A stretch of 64,000 nt of DNA from Paenibacillus graminis. Lineage in GTDB: Bacteria; Bacillota; Bacilli; Paenibacillales; Paenibacillaceae. The stretch is from the NCBI RefSeq assembly GCF_000758705.1, contig NZ_CP009287.1, positions 1,364,001 to 1,428,000 of the forward strand. The letters run 5' to 3'. A program made the position numbers and the translations under genes. Each line of letters starts with the position of its first letter. The stretch's first letter is position 1. The notes beneath the pieces were generated by a model. That model was not told the DNA's origin, did not search any database, and saw only the letters and a program-made list of their open reading frames with translations. Of the stretch, positions 34,495-43,401 are shown in pieces.

Positions 34495-35493
34495 TTACTT
34501 CTCCAGTCTGGCAGCTGCGCTAAAAATAATTCTTACCGCAGTTCCCTCTCCGGGCCGGGACTCCAGGCCGACCTTATGGCCGAGACGGCTGCAAATTTCG
34601 CGGACCAGGTACAGGCCCATCCCGGTCGATTCATGGTACTGGCGTCCACGCTCACCCGTAAAATAGGGATTAAATACCCTTTTCTGATCTTCAGAGGAAA
34701 TGCCGATGCCCTCATCCGTAATTTCAAGGATGATATCTTGGTCTATGGCCTGTGCCGTGACGGCAACGGTTTTGCCTGATCCGGAAGTATAGTTCACGGC
34801 ATTGACCAGAATCTGGGTCAGCATAAACATCAGCCATTTGGCATCGCTGTATACGGTTAGGCTCTCATCCACCCGGATATCAGCCTTGATGCCTCTGCGG
34901 ATGAACAGCCTGCGGTTCTCGGCCACCGCTTCGCTGATGATTCTGCGCAGCGGCAGAGATTGCACCTGGAAGTCATCCTCAAACCGCTCCAGGCGGGAGG
35001 TATAAATGACCATCTCCAGACCCTTGCGCAGGCGTTCTAGCTCTTCCTGGATGCTGCCTGCCGCCTCATCGTCCAGCTCCTGCAGCGTAAGCTGGATAAC
35101 GGACAGCGGAGTCTTCATCTGGTGTACCCAGCGGTTCATAAAAATAATATGCTGATCCATCCGGCTGATATGGCTCTGGAGCTGCTCCTGATAGTGGCGG
35201 TGGGTCACCTGGAGCAGCTCGCTCACGGCTTCGGGCAGCGGCGCATCATCCAGCGGAGCAGGCAGCTCACCGGGTGCAGCGGCCGGTTGGGCCAGACGGC
35301 TGTACAGCTTATGATGCTGGATATATCTGTACACCAGATAGACGAGAATAACCGCAGCGCTGAGTGCCATTCCATACAGGATGATCGACAGCGGCCTGGA
35401 TTCGCCGGACAAATAATACAGAACCGGAACGAGGATCATCTGCAGCAGATAAAAGATCAGCAGCGGCCGCTGGTCCTTGAGGAACAGCCTCAC
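34495..35493 (-). CDS. BceS-like intramembrane-sensing histidine kinase
   Basis: 332 residues. Two membrane helices near residues 12-30 and 36-58 with almost no extracellular loop, as in BceS-type kinases that take their signal from a BceAB transporter. H-box FMNRWVHQMKTPLSVIQL (phospho-His near residue 125), N-box QILVNAVNYTSGSG, then DEGIGISSED and TGMGLYLVREICSRLGH of the ATPase domain. It overlaps the response regulator gene by 4 bases. The likely partner transporter is at 26.1-28.8 kb, beyond the ger operon. Confidence 0.9.
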   Translation of the reverse strand: MRLFLKDQRPLLIFYLLQMILVPVLYYLSGESRPLSIILYGMALSAAVILVYLVYRYIQHHKLYSRLAQPAAAPGELPAPLDDAPLPEAVSELLQVTHRHYQEQLQSHISRMDQHIIFMNRWVHQMKTPLSVIQLTLQELDDEAAGSIQEELERLRKGLEMVIYTSRLERFEDDFQVQSLPLRRIISEAVAENRRLFIRRGIKADIRVDESLTVYSDAKWLMFMLTQILVNAVNYTSGSGKTVAVTAQAIDQDIILEITDEGIGISSEDQKRVFNPYFTGERGRQYHESTGMGLYLVREICSRLGHKVGLESRPGEGTAVRIIFSAAARLEK

Positions 35494-36188
35494 CGGCTGT
35501 CTCCGGAAGCGTTCAGCCTGTAGCCCGCGCCTCTGACCGTTTCCACGATTTCCTCAAGCCCCAGATCCTTGAGCTTCTTCCTCACCCGCGTAATATATAC
35601 ATTCAAGGTATTGTCATCAATAAAATGCTGGTCCTCCCACATCAGATCAAGCAGCCGTTCACGGGTGACTACCCGCCCTTCCTTGAGCATCAGCGCTTCC
35701 AGCAGCACGGCTTCCTTCTGGGTAAGCTCTGCGGATTGACCGGCGAACTGAATGACATATCTTTCCGGCAAAAGGGTAAGGCCACCCGTCTGCAGCCTAC
35801 GCTCCTCCTGGTTCTGGGCATATGAGCCGTAGGCTCTGCGCAGATGGCTGCGGATTTTGGCCAGAACCACCTCGTATTGAAAAGGCTTGGTAATGTAATC
35901 GTCACCGCCGTTCTCGAGCGCCATTACCTGATCCATCCCGCTGTCGCGGGCGGAGATGAACAGAATGGGGCACAGCGAAGACTTGCGCAGCTGGCGGCAC
36001 CAATAGAACCCGTCATATCTGGGGAGATTGACATCCAGGAGCACCAGGCTGGGGGCCGCTTGCTCAAAGGTCTCCAGAACTCTGTTAAAATCCTCCACAA
36101 CTACCGTATGGAAATCATATTTGGAGAGATAGGCATCCAGCAGGTCCGCCAGCTTGGCGTCGTCCTCAACAATCAGAATCGTTTCCAT
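35490..36188 (-). CDS. BceR-like OmpR-family response regulator
   Basis: 232 residues: receiver domain (1-118) with acidic EDD, phospho-acceptor Asp in LVLLDVNLPRYDGF, Ser/Thr in FISARD and Lys in YITKPF; winged-helix DNA-binding domain (about 130-228) ending in the YITRVRKKLKDLG and VETVRGAGYRL motifs. It probably activates the BceAB-like transporter genes and perhaps its own. No clear repeated target is seen before the transporter. An inverted repeat lies in its own leader region. Confidence 0.92.
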   Translation of the reverse strand: METILIVEDDAKLADLLDAYLSKYDFHTVVVEDFNRVLETFEQAAPSLVLLDVNLPRYDGFYWCRQLRKSSLCPILFISARDSGMDQVMALENGGDDYITKPFQYEVVLAKIRSHLRRAYGSYAQNQEERRLQTGGLTLLPERYVIQFAGQSAELTQKEAVLLEALMLKEGRVVTRERLLDLMWEDQHFIDDNTLNVYITRVRKKLKDLGLEEIVETVRGAGYRLNASGDSR

Positions 36189-36221
36189 GAGTTCACTCCT
36201 TTATCCAGTTATACAGTAACA

Positions 36222-36252
36222 TGTCCAGGGAAAATCTTGCAAAGTCTGGACA
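36222..36252. promoter_or_regulatory. Inverted repeat upstream of the response regulator
   Basis: TGTCCAG, 17 bases, CTGGACA: perfect 7-bp arms 34 bases before the start. It could be an autoregulatory site; unproven. Confidence 0.4.
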
Positions 36253-36298
36253 GCACCCGGGGAGAGCCGGGGGCTAAAAGGAGCGTTTTCCGCAGCAA

Positions 36299-36341
36299 AG
36301 CCTCCACGGCTTCCGGTCCGAAGGACCGGTGCATGGAGGCT
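36299..36341. terminator. Long hairpin between NAGPA gene and response regulator
   Basis: AGCCTCCA/TGGAGGCT outer stem and CCGGTCC-GAA-GGACCGG inner stem. There is no long T-run; a termination or processing role is a guess. Confidence 0.5.
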
Positions 36342-36376
36342 AGCGGGTTAATAGAAGGCAATTTAATCGGCAGTGC

Positions 36377-37531
36377 TTAGTTGGTTTTGACCACCAGCGC
36401 ATTGCTGATCAGCCGTCCGGGTGAGGTCAGATATTTACCGCTGTAAAAAAGGCCGCTGGATGCGCCGCCATCCAGGTTCATTGCCTGATACGCTCCGGCC
36501 TGTTTCATGATCTGTGCCAATTGGGGGATGGTTGCTCCGCCGGAGGTCAGAAGGATGAGCTTATGGTCTTGAGTCAGGCCCAGCGCGCTGCGGGAGCCGC
36601 CGCCGGTTAATATTTTGGGGTCCCGGAAGCCTTCAGCGGCCACATTGAGCGCCACTTTACCGTCTACTAGCAGCCGGGGACCCGCCTGGATTGCTCCTGT
36701 GACAGTACCGGCATTGAAATGTTCCATGAATTTGCTGCCCGGAATCAGCTCTGCCAGAAGGTTGTTGTCATAAGCGAAGACGGTCCGTTTATCTGCCGGG
36801 CTGTCCTTCAGCATTTTTCCGCGGCTGATAATATAACCGTAAGGAGCTTTGTAGGCTCCGGCTGTATAGGCGTCAAAAAACGTGCCGTTAATAGCGGCAA
36901 CAGCCCCGCTGCGCTTAGCGATGCTGCCGAGCGCTTCCGTCTTGCCCACAGTATTGCCTGCAAGGACAACATCCAGCTTGAGCGCGGGATGCAGCAGGGA
37001 GACGGTCACCATCTGTACGGGAAAAGCTCTGCCGCCTACTTTGTATGTATGTCTGGAGCTTACGACTGCCGGAGAGCTTGCGGAAATAAGAGAACCGGTT
37101 AACACAGGCAGGGTAGCAGAGGTTTCACCGGCAGTTAAGGTAAGGGAAGCGGTAGTTTTATTCCACGCCAACTGAAGGCCAAGGGTTTGGCTGATGAGGG
37201 ACAAGGGGACATAGGTTGTCCCATTGCTGCTGAAAGGCCGCTCACTCAGCTTAACGGACTTGCTGCCTACGGAGGCCCCCGCTTGGCCTGAAGCAAGTAC
37301 TATAGTCGTCCCGTTTTTGGAGATGGTAATGTCTTTGCCGGTTTGGCCGCCCATGCCTGCCTGAATACCGGCAAAACCGTTCAGGAACCTTAGCGGAATG
37401 AAGGAGTGGTTGTCTTTGTCGACATAGACAGCGGTTTTGGGTGCCGCAGCGGCTGCGGCGCTGGCGGGTAGAGCAGGGAGTGCAGTGAGCATGAGAATGA
37501 AAACGAGGGTAAGAATGGACAGCTTTTTCAT
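36377..37531 (-). CDS. Secreted phosphodiester glycosidase (NAGPA) with copper amine oxidase-like N-terminal domain
   Basis: 384 residues. Signal peptide 1-26 (ILTLVFILMLTALPALPASA). Residues about 30-140 are a copper amine oxidase N-like (stalk/cell-wall-binding) domain with FIPLRFLN and TYVPLSLISQTLGL. Residues about 180-384 are the NAGPA domain: AAINGTFFDAY, QAGPRLLVDG, SRSALGL and MNLDGGASSGLFY. It probably cleaves GlcNAc-1-phosphodiester linkages of wall polymers outside the cell. The ATG at 37531 has AAAGGAGA upstream; the longer frame to 37663 lacks a signal. Confidence 0.88.
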   Translation of the reverse strand: MKKLSILTLVFILMLTALPALPASAAAAAAPKTAVYVDKDNHSFIPLRFLNGFAGIQAGMGGQTGKDITISKNGTTIVLASGQAGASVGSKSVKLSERPFSSNGTTYVPLSLISQTLGLQLAWNKTTASLTLTAGETSATLPVLTGSLISASSPAVVSSRHTYKVGGRAFPVQMVTVSLLHPALKLDVVLAGNTVGKTEALGSIAKRSGAVAAINGTFFDAYTAGAYKAPYGYIISRGKMLKDSPADKRTVFAYDNNLLAELIPGSKFMEHFNAGTVTGAIQAGPRLLVDGKVALNVAAEGFRDPKILTGGGSRSALGLTQDHKLILLTSGGATIPQLAQIMKQAGAYQAMNLDGGASSGLFYSGKYLTSPGRLISNALVVKTN

Positions 37532-37815
37532 AATAAACAGTAATCTCCTTTGAAGTATGATACTTATCCGTTGTAGAGTAACGGACATAGAAACGAGGCC
37601 TCTTTGAGAGGACAGCATGAAAAATAGGGATGGAGTATGCCGGGTTCCGGCAAACAAGCCCATATCATCATATAACCAGGCAGAAGTACCGTCAATGATT
37701 CACATCGTACGACTAACACATTCTTTAGGATTCCGCGGCGTCTGCATGCATCAGCTGCAGCGATGGTTTATAATCTACAGAATACTATACACAATGAATA
37801 AAGGTGGGCAGCCCA

Positions 37816-38400
37816 ATGACAACCATAGGCTTGATTCGGCACGGCAGCACAGCATGGAATAAAGAAGGCCGGATTCAGGGGCATACCGATAATCCGCTTG
37901 ATGAGGAGGGGCTGCGGCAGGCAGCGGCCATCGCCGAACGCCTGAGCGGGGAACAGTGGGATTACATCTATTCAAGCGATTTGCTGAGAGCGGTACAGAC
38001 AGCAGAGGTGATCTCGAAGCGCCTCGGTATTCCGATTGCGGGGCAGGTACCGGGGATTCGCGAGATGAACGGCGGTCTGATTGAAGGCACCACAGAAGAC
38101 GAACGTGTGCAGCGCTGGGGCAGCGGATGGAAGAGCATGGATATGGGGCTGGAAAGCGACGAATCGGGCCAGCAGAGAGGCAGCAGGGCCATCGAGGAAA
38201 TTGCGGCACGGCATCCCGGCAAAAGAATCCTCATCGTCAGCCACGGCGCCATTCTGCGCAGCAGCCTGAGAAAACTGGTCCCGGGCCTCGATGTGGGAGA
38301 GCTGCTCAAAAACACCTCGATCACCCACATCGTCAAGGACGACAGCGGCTGGACCTGTGCACTGTACAACTGCGTGTCACATATGGAAGCAGAACGCTGA
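37816..38400 (+). CDS. Histidine phosphatase family protein (phosphoglycerate mutase-like)
   Basis: 194 residues: catalytic LIRHGSTAWNKEGRIQGHTD at the N-terminus, acid residue in REMNGGLIEG, second histidine in IVSHGAIL. It is a cofactor-dependent phosphoglycerate-mutase-like phosphatase; sugar phosphate substrates are usual. The ATG at 37816 is chosen because AAGGTGG lies 8 bases upstream; the GTG at 37804 is part of that site. Repeats and an 850-base gene-free stretch follow. Confidence 0.88.
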   Translation: MTTIGLIRHGSTAWNKEGRIQGHTDNPLDEEGLRQAAAIAERLSGEQWDYIYSSDLLRAVQTAEVISKRLGIPIAGQVPGIREMNGGLIEGTTEDERVQRWGSGWKSMDMGLESDESGQQRGSRAIEEIAARHPGKRILIVSHGAILRSSLRKLVPGLDVGELLKNTSITHIVKDDSGWTCALYNCVSHMEAER

Positions 38401-38500
38401 ACGGTATGCACCGGGCAGTCCGGGCAAGGCTATGAGCCGCCGGAAATGAATGCCCCCAGGGCGGAGCTGCTGGCGGCTTGCCCGGCTGGCCGTCGGCGGA

Positions 38501-38635
38501 CCAATGAAAGGTAGAAATACCTCGAATTGGCGCGCATGGCCGCTGGCGGATAAATGAAAGGTAGAAATACCTTTGAATTTGGCACGCATGGCCGCTGGCG
38601 GACCAATGAAATCAAGGATATCAATTCCTCCACTA
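38501..38635. repeat. Two and a half hairpin units of about 50 bp
   Basis: ATGAAAGGTAGAAATACCT occurs at 38504 and 38554, each followed by GAATT(T)GGC(G/A)CGCATGGCCGCTGGCGGA, and a decayed third unit follows. The GGTAGAAATACC core is the same as in the 24.1 kb array. Confidence 0.75.
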
Positions 38636-38670
38636 ATGGACGGGTTTTTGCGGATCGGTCATTAGGCTAG

Positions 38671-38903
38671 TTGGAAAAAGGGAGCTTATTTCTCCCCAAA
38701 TTCAACAATTGTGACTTTTAAGTGGAAAAAGGAAACCTAATTGGGCTGAATTACCTTTTTTTGGAGCAAAATGAGCCCAATTAGTTACCCCTTTTCCACT
38801 TAGCTTGCAGATCACGAGGTGTTAGAGCGGATTAGTTACCCCTTTTCCACTTAGCTTGCAGATCACGAGGTGCCAGAGCCGAATTAGTTAACCGTTCCAC
38901 TTG
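38671..38903. repeat. Second array with 51-52 bp period
   Basis: TGGAAAAAGG at 38672 and 38723 (51 apart), then TTAGTTACCCCTTTTCCACT at 38781 and 38832 (51 apart) with a shortened copy at 38884. The second set continues with GCTTGCAGATCACGAGGTG in both full copies. TGGAAAAAGG and CCTTTTCCA are reverse complements, so the array contains both orientations. No gene is seen from 38401 to 39251. Confidence 0.75.
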
Positions 38904-38957
38904 AAAAGTGTGGCAGGATTCATGGAGGGGCCTCTAAGGAACGCTGAACTGAAATCC

Positions 38958-38999
38958 AAAACGGCTGCGTTGTCCAGTGAAGGACGGTGCAGCCGTTTT
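38958..38999 (+). terminator. Intrinsic terminator-like hairpin
   Basis: AAAACGGCTGC pairs with GCAGCCGTTTT, followed by GTTCTT. No gene ends directly before it, so it may end transcription through the repeat region. Confidence 0.6.
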
Positions 39000-39251
39000 G
39001 TTCTTATTTAGGAAATTGTGATTTCCCTTTCTTGTGCACTTAGCGTGCTGCATCAGCTTCCAAAACATCCCATGCAGGAAGAAGGTCATGCTGCCGATAA
39101 TAAGCATAATAATGCTAAGCATAATGCTGGTGATGTCGGCCCTTCATCATGATTGTTCAAAGTGGTGTTCAGATATTGTTCAGTGTATTATTGTACAGTA
39201 CAGCTTCAGAGTGCGAAACTACTCACACGCAAAAGGGAGTGCTAGTAAACG

Positions 39252-40160
39252 ATGGAAGCCCGAAATTATATCCTGGCCTTATCGTCGGTGCTCATAGCAG
39301 CATTGACCGTCTATAGTATTTTTTATCTGTCCCCAAAATTCGGCGGCAAAAGTCAAAAAGCCCGCGCAATACGCGCGGTCTTCATGATCCTTGTTGCAGG
39401 CGCCGGAATGGGTGTCATGCATCTGCTAGGGATGCAGACCCTCTCGGAATATGCCCCTGATAATGAGAGCCTGTTCCTTCCGCTCACCCTTTATATTCTG
39501 ACGCTGGCGGGGATGCTGTATCTGTTCTCCCGGCTGCACCAGTTCCTGGCGGAACGGGAGCAGTTGAAGGAACTGGCCTACCGAGATTCCTTGACCGGTC
39601 TTTTGAACAAGAACGGCATGGATCACTTCTGGGACCATTGCAAGCCTAACGAGCAGCTCGCAGTGCTGTTTCTGGATCTGAACCGCTTCAAAGCCATCAA
39701 CGACACGCTTGGACATCATGTAGGCGATTTGCTGCTTAGGGCAGTCGGTACCACGCTGAGCCAATTCTCCAGCAAAGGCAAGCGGCATATCTTCCGCATT
39801 GGCGGGGATGAATTCGTGATCATCGCCAAGCGCTGCAGCCGCAAGGATGCGGAACAGCTGGCGCTGCAGATTCTGGAGAAGACGACCCGGAATTATAAGC
39901 TGGAGAAACATGAGTTGTTTGTTTCAGCGAGCATCGGCATTACCATGAGCCATGGCAGAATCGACCGCCAGAAACTGCTCAACGAGGCCGATTCTGCCAT
40001 GTACAACGCCAAGCAGTTGGGCAGCGGCCGCTATTCCCTGCACAAGCAGGATCAAAGTACCAGACAGAGCAAACCCGCCGGCAGCTCCGGCAGTATGCTG
40101 CACACCAGCCTTTCCAGTACGAATAGACTTGGCGATAAGCAGAACTCCATGCGGGCGTGA
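39252..40160 (+). CDS. Membrane diguanylate cyclase (GGDEF domain)
   Basis: 302 residues. Three hydrophobic segments (about 6-28, 40-63 and 75-93), then a GGDEF domain (about 105-265) with YRDSLTGLLNKNG and an intact RIGGDEFVIIA signature, so it should make c-di-GMP from two GTP. The allosteric RxxD I-site normally found just before GGDEF is replaced by SKGK, so product inhibition is probably absent. The second helix reads GVMHLLGM, which resembles one unit of an MHYT sensor. The TAAACG before the ATG is a poor ribosome site. Monocistronic. Confidence 0.87.
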   Translation: MEARNYILALSSVLIAALTVYSIFYLSPKFGGKSQKARAIRAVFMILVAGAGMGVMHLLGMQTLSEYAPDNESLFLPLTLYILTLAGMLYLFSRLHQFLAEREQLKELAYRDSLTGLLNKNGMDHFWDHCKPNEQLAVLFLDLNRFKAINDTLGHHVGDLLLRAVGTTLSQFSSKGKRHIFRIGGDEFVIIAKRCSRKDAEQLALQILEKTTRNYKLEKHELFVSASIGITMSHGRIDRQKLLNEADSAMYNAKQLGSGRYSLHKQDQSTRQSKPAGSSGSMLHTSLSSTNRLGDKQNSMRA

Positions 40161-40202
40161 GCAGGGGAGGTCTGTTTTTTTTCGCCTAATGCATGTTTCC
40201 GG

Positions 40203-41459
40203 TTAAGCTTTATTGGAATGAACCGTGTTCACTGCTGTGGCACGCCCTTTCATCAGCAGCAGGCATACCAGGGCAAACGCCATACTAACGGTTGCCGCAT
40301 AGAACAGGACAGAATAATCCGTAAGATCAATCAGCAGCCCCAGCAGGGGAGGCGATGTAATGGCAGCAAGCGAGGAGACCAAATAATATATCCCGGTCCG
40401 CGTACCAATACTTTCTTCATTTCCGGTAGCCACTACATATGGATAAGAATTGATATTGATGCAAGCCCAGAATATTCCGCCCAGCAGCAGCAGACCCCGC
40501 AGCAGCAGCACATTTTCCGCAAATCCTACCAGTGCAAATACCGCCGTCAGTCCGCATACCCCGAGAATAATGATCTGTTTCTTCCCGAACCGTCCGCCCA
40601 GCCAGCCGCTCGGAATGGCAAAAATCACAAAAGCCAGCGAAAAGAAGGTGAGCGAGAAGGAAGCCGCCTGCTCACTAAGACCAAGATGATGTTTGCCGTA
40701 CAAGGTGAACAGTGTTTCAACACCCTGATAAGCCACGAACCAGAAAAAGATGGCTGCCAGCAGCCAGACCGTCGTCCGGTCCAGCTGTTTTTTCAGGGAT
40801 ACGCGTGCAGGTCTGCTTAAGGGAAGAACAAGCTCCTCCGGCTGGAGAGACCTGTCAGCAACAGATTCGGCTGCGGTGTTGGCTCCGGCTGTATTGACGC
40901 CATCCCGGTCCTCCTTGATGAACCGCGACACAATAAACAGGCACAGCAGTGTGATCAGGCCAGCTACCGCGAATGGCAGCACAGGGCTCGAATCGTAAAG
41001 ATAGGACCCTGCGCCAAAAGCGAGAATGGAACCTACTCCGCCCATGAAGTTAATCAGCCCGTTGGCCTTGGTGCGCTGATGCTCTGGTGTAATGTCCGGC
41101 ATCAGCGCCACAGTCGGCGACCGGTACAGGCTCATGGCCAGATTCATCAGCATCATGAACAGCAGGAGAGTGAACAGTCCGCTGTGGAACGGAATCAGCA
41201 TGGTCAGCACGGCAGCCAGCGGCATGCCGATCATCAAATAGGGCATTCTGCGCCCGAAGCGGGTCGCCGTCCGGTCACTGCGGTTGCCGATCCACGGCTG
41301 CAGAAACAGCGCGAAATAGTTATCGATGGTCATCATGAAGCTGATCAGGGCCACACTATGCACATATTTTTCCAGAAAAAAAGGAACAAACGCGTTGTAC
41401 AAGCTCCATGTAATGCTGATGCTGAAAAAGCCGAAGCCAAGCAGCCAGACTTTTTTCAC
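40203..41459 (-). CDS. MFS transporter
   Basis: 418 residues with twelve membrane segments. NRSDRTATRFGRRMPYLMIG is the loop 2-3 motif seen in GPH/SLC45-like sugar carriers, and PDITPEHQRTKANGL is also typical of that group. Hydrophilic central loop at about 195-235. The GTG at 41459 is chosen because AAGGGAG is 9 bases upstream; the longer frame overlaps the GDPD gene and is not membrane-like. It follows the GDPD gene by 4 bases and may import its product or a sugar. Confidence 0.85.
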   Translation of the reverse strand: MKKVWLLGFGFFSISITWSLYNAFVPFFLEKYVHSVALISFMMTIDNYFALFLQPWIGNRSDRTATRFGRRMPYLMIGMPLAAVLTMLIPFHSGLFTLLLFMMLMNLAMSLYRSPTVALMPDITPEHQRTKANGLINFMGGVGSILAFGAGSYLYDSSPVLPFAVAGLITLLCLFIVSRFIKEDRDGVNTAGANTAAESVADRSLQPEELVLPLSRPARVSLKKQLDRTTVWLLAAIFFWFVAYQGVETLFTLYGKHHLGLSEQAASFSLTFFSLAFVIFAIPSGWLGGRFGKKQIIILGVCGLTAVFALVGFAENVLLLRGLLLLGGIFWACININSYPYVVATGNEESIGTRTGIYYLVSSLAAITSPPLLGLLIDLTDYSVLFYAATVSMAFALVCLLLMKGRATAVNTVHSNKA

Positions 41460-41463
41460 TCCA

Positions 41464-42201
41464 TCACACTCCCTTGGACGCCAGCAGCCCGGCGAGCACA
41501 TCCGGAACATCGGTAATAATGCCCGCCACTCCGGCTTCAATTAAGGTTTTCATGCGTTCCGGATCATTAACGGTCCATGGATGATAGACGATGCCATGCT
41601 CCGACGCCTCGGCTACAAACTCCGGCAGCACGGCCAAATGATAGGCATGCAGCGCATCTGCCTGCAGGGAAGCGGCATAATCCCATGGGCGGTACAAACC
41701 TTCCCCGTATAAAATCCCGGTGCGAATCTCCGGTGCCAGCGACTTGCAGTAAGCAAGTGAATAATGGTTGAAGCTCGACAGCACAATACGCTCACTCATG
41801 CCATACTCCCGCACAGCGGCGATCAATTTTTCCTCCATGCCGGGGTAGAGATATGTGCCGTTTTTCAGTTCGATATTCAGGATGGTGTCACGTCCTTGCA
41901 GCAGATCAAGCAGCTCTTCCAGGGCAGGAATCCGTTCCCCGGCAAATTCAGCGCCAAACCACGATCCGGCATCCGCTTCCAGCACCTCACTCAGTGTCAG
42001 ATCCTTTACCAACCCGCTGCGATCCGTTGTGCGGTTCAGGCTCTCGTCGTGAATGAGGACCAGCCCTCCGTCAAGGGTCATCTGCACATCGGTTTCAATG
42101 CCGGTTGCCCCCAGCTCAAGACCCTTGCGGAATGCCGCCATCGTATTCTCCGGGCAGGCCGCAGATGCGCCGCGGTGCGCAAAATTAATCGTGTTGTTCA
42201 T
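41464..42201 (-). CDS. Glycerophosphodiester phosphodiesterase
   Basis: 245 residues of the GDPD family (TIM barrel, cytoplasmic, no signal). AHRGASAACPENTMAAF carries the catalytic His and Glu region, IETDVQMTLDGGLVLIHDES carries the metal-binding Glu/Asp and second His, and NIELKN follows. It hydrolyses glycerophosphodiesters to glycerol 3-phosphate and an alcohol. The ATG at 42201 has GGAGGAA 9 bases upstream, so the 13 residues before it in the longer frame are excluded. Operon with the MFS gene. Confidence 0.9.
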   Translation of the reverse strand: MNNTINFAHRGASAACPENTMAAFRKGLELGATGIETDVQMTLDGGLVLIHDESLNRTTDRSGLVKDLTLSEVLEADAGSWFGAEFAGERIPALEELLDLLQGRDTILNIELKNGTYLYPGMEEKLIAAVREYGMSERIVLSSFNHYSLAYCKSLAPEIRTGILYGEGLYRPWDYAASLQADALHAYHLAVLPEFVAEASEHGIVYHPWTVNDPERMKTLIEAGVAGIITDVPDVLAGLLASKGV

Positions 42202-42436
42202 CTCATTCAGTTCCTCCGTCTCATTAGTGTAAGTGTACATCTGCCGCAGCAGGTGCGGGCGTTCCTATTTCATATTCCACATCACAGCAGGAAACCCTGT
42301 CCGCCGGAAGCGAAAGGGCGCTGATTTGGCAATTTTAACATTGAGATGACGTTAATGAAACAGGAAGCGGGTTGTTCAGCCTGTTTTCAAGGAAGGAATG
42401 ACGATGAAAAGTTTCATGAAAGTAACGAAAATCTCA

Positions 42437-42466
42437 TTGACGATTCAAATTTGCCCATGCTATCAT
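42437..42466 (+). promoter_or_regulatory. Sigma-A-like promoter before the MetQ-type gene
   Basis: TTGACG, 18 bases, TATCAT, about 80 bases upstream of the start codon. The leader of about 75 bases shows no S-box or T-box pattern that I can recognise. Confidence 0.6.
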
Positions 42467-42546
42467 ACCACTAATTCTTTTAAATCCGATAAGTAAACTA
42501 TGATTTGCTCTCGGAAACTTTTTTTAGATGAAAAGGGGTTTGACTT

Positions 42547-43377
42547 ATGAAAATCAGAACATTGGCAGCTGCAGCATTGGTAGGAATGTCGGTAGTGCTT
42601 GGTGCGTGCGGGAACAAAGAGGCAGCCGGTGCGGACAAAAAGGATATCGTCGTCGGCTTTGGCGTAGGTACTTATGAGGAGCAGTTCCGCCTCGGCATTG
42701 TACCGATTCTGGAGAAGGAGGGCTATAAGGTGACGATTAAGACCTTTTCCCAGAACATGCAGGTCAACCCGGCGATGAAGGAAGGCTCTATCGATGCCAG
42801 TGTTTTTCAGAGTACCGCGTATATGGAGGGCATTAACAAGGAAATTGGAGCAGATATGGCGGTGCTGAATTTCGTGCCGAGTGCGCCGCAGGGGCTGTAT
42901 TCCGAGAAGCACAAGTCGCTTGATGAAGTGAAGGACGGCTCGGTTATCGCAATACCGAATGACCCGGTGAACCAGGAGCGGGCGGTGCGGATTCTGGAGG
43001 AGCTGGGCTGGGTGAAAGTCAAACCTGATGCCGGAACAACTGATTTTAACCTTAGCAGTGTGGAGCCGGATAAATATCAGCTGAAGCTGGAGGCGCTGGA
43101 CTCCGCCCAGATTCTCGTTTCGCTGGCCGATGTTGATTACGGAGTGGTTAACGGCAACTATATTGCCAATGCCAAACGTCAAATTACCGAAGCACTGAAG
43201 ATTGAGAACACACCGGAGCAGCACCGGGTCACCGTCACTGTCAACAAAGACGATCTGAATACCCAATGGGCGAAGGATCTGAAGGCAGCCTATGAATCCA
43301 AGGAATTCGAGGAGTACATCCGCGCGCAGGACAAATATGACGGTTTTATACTTCCGGATGCGTGGGCCAGTAACTGA
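42547..43377 (+). CDS. MetQ/NlpA family substrate-binding lipoprotein
   Basis: 276 residues. Lipoprotein signal with lipobox VLGAC at residue 20. The mature part matches NlpA/MetQ: QNMQVNPAMKEGSIDASVFQ, then TAYMEG and PNDPVNQERAVRILEELGW. Homologues bind methionine or related compounds for MetNI. No ATPase or permease gene is adjacent, so it must share a transporter encoded elsewhere or act alone. AAAAGGGG lies 6-10 bases before the ATG. The next gene starts 24 bases after the stop. Confidence 0.88.
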   Translation: MKIRTLAAAALVGMSVVLGACGNKEAAGADKKDIVVGFGVGTYEEQFRLGIVPILEKEGYKVTIKTFSQNMQVNPAMKEGSIDASVFQSTAYMEGINKEIGADMAVLNFVPSAPQGLYSEKHKSLDEVKDGSVIAIPNDPVNQERAVRILEELGWVKVKPDAGTTDFNLSSVEPDKYQLKLEALDSAQILVSLADVDYGVVNGNYIANAKRQITEALKIENTPEQHRVTVTVNKDDLNTQWAKDLKAAYESKEFEEYIRAQDKYDGFILPDAWASN

Positions 43378-43401
43378 TAAATGAACGGAGGGGATAACAG
43401 G

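Noticed and set aside
38934..39122. 62-codon minus-strand frame with a hydrophobic N-terminus
   Set aside because: No ribosome site and its 3' half is the terminator hairpin at 38958-38999.
42202..42546. S-box, T-box or cysteine-related riboswitch before the MetQ-type gene
   Set aside because: The transcribed leader is only about 75 bases and shows neither conserved S-box motifs nor a terminator/antiterminator pair.
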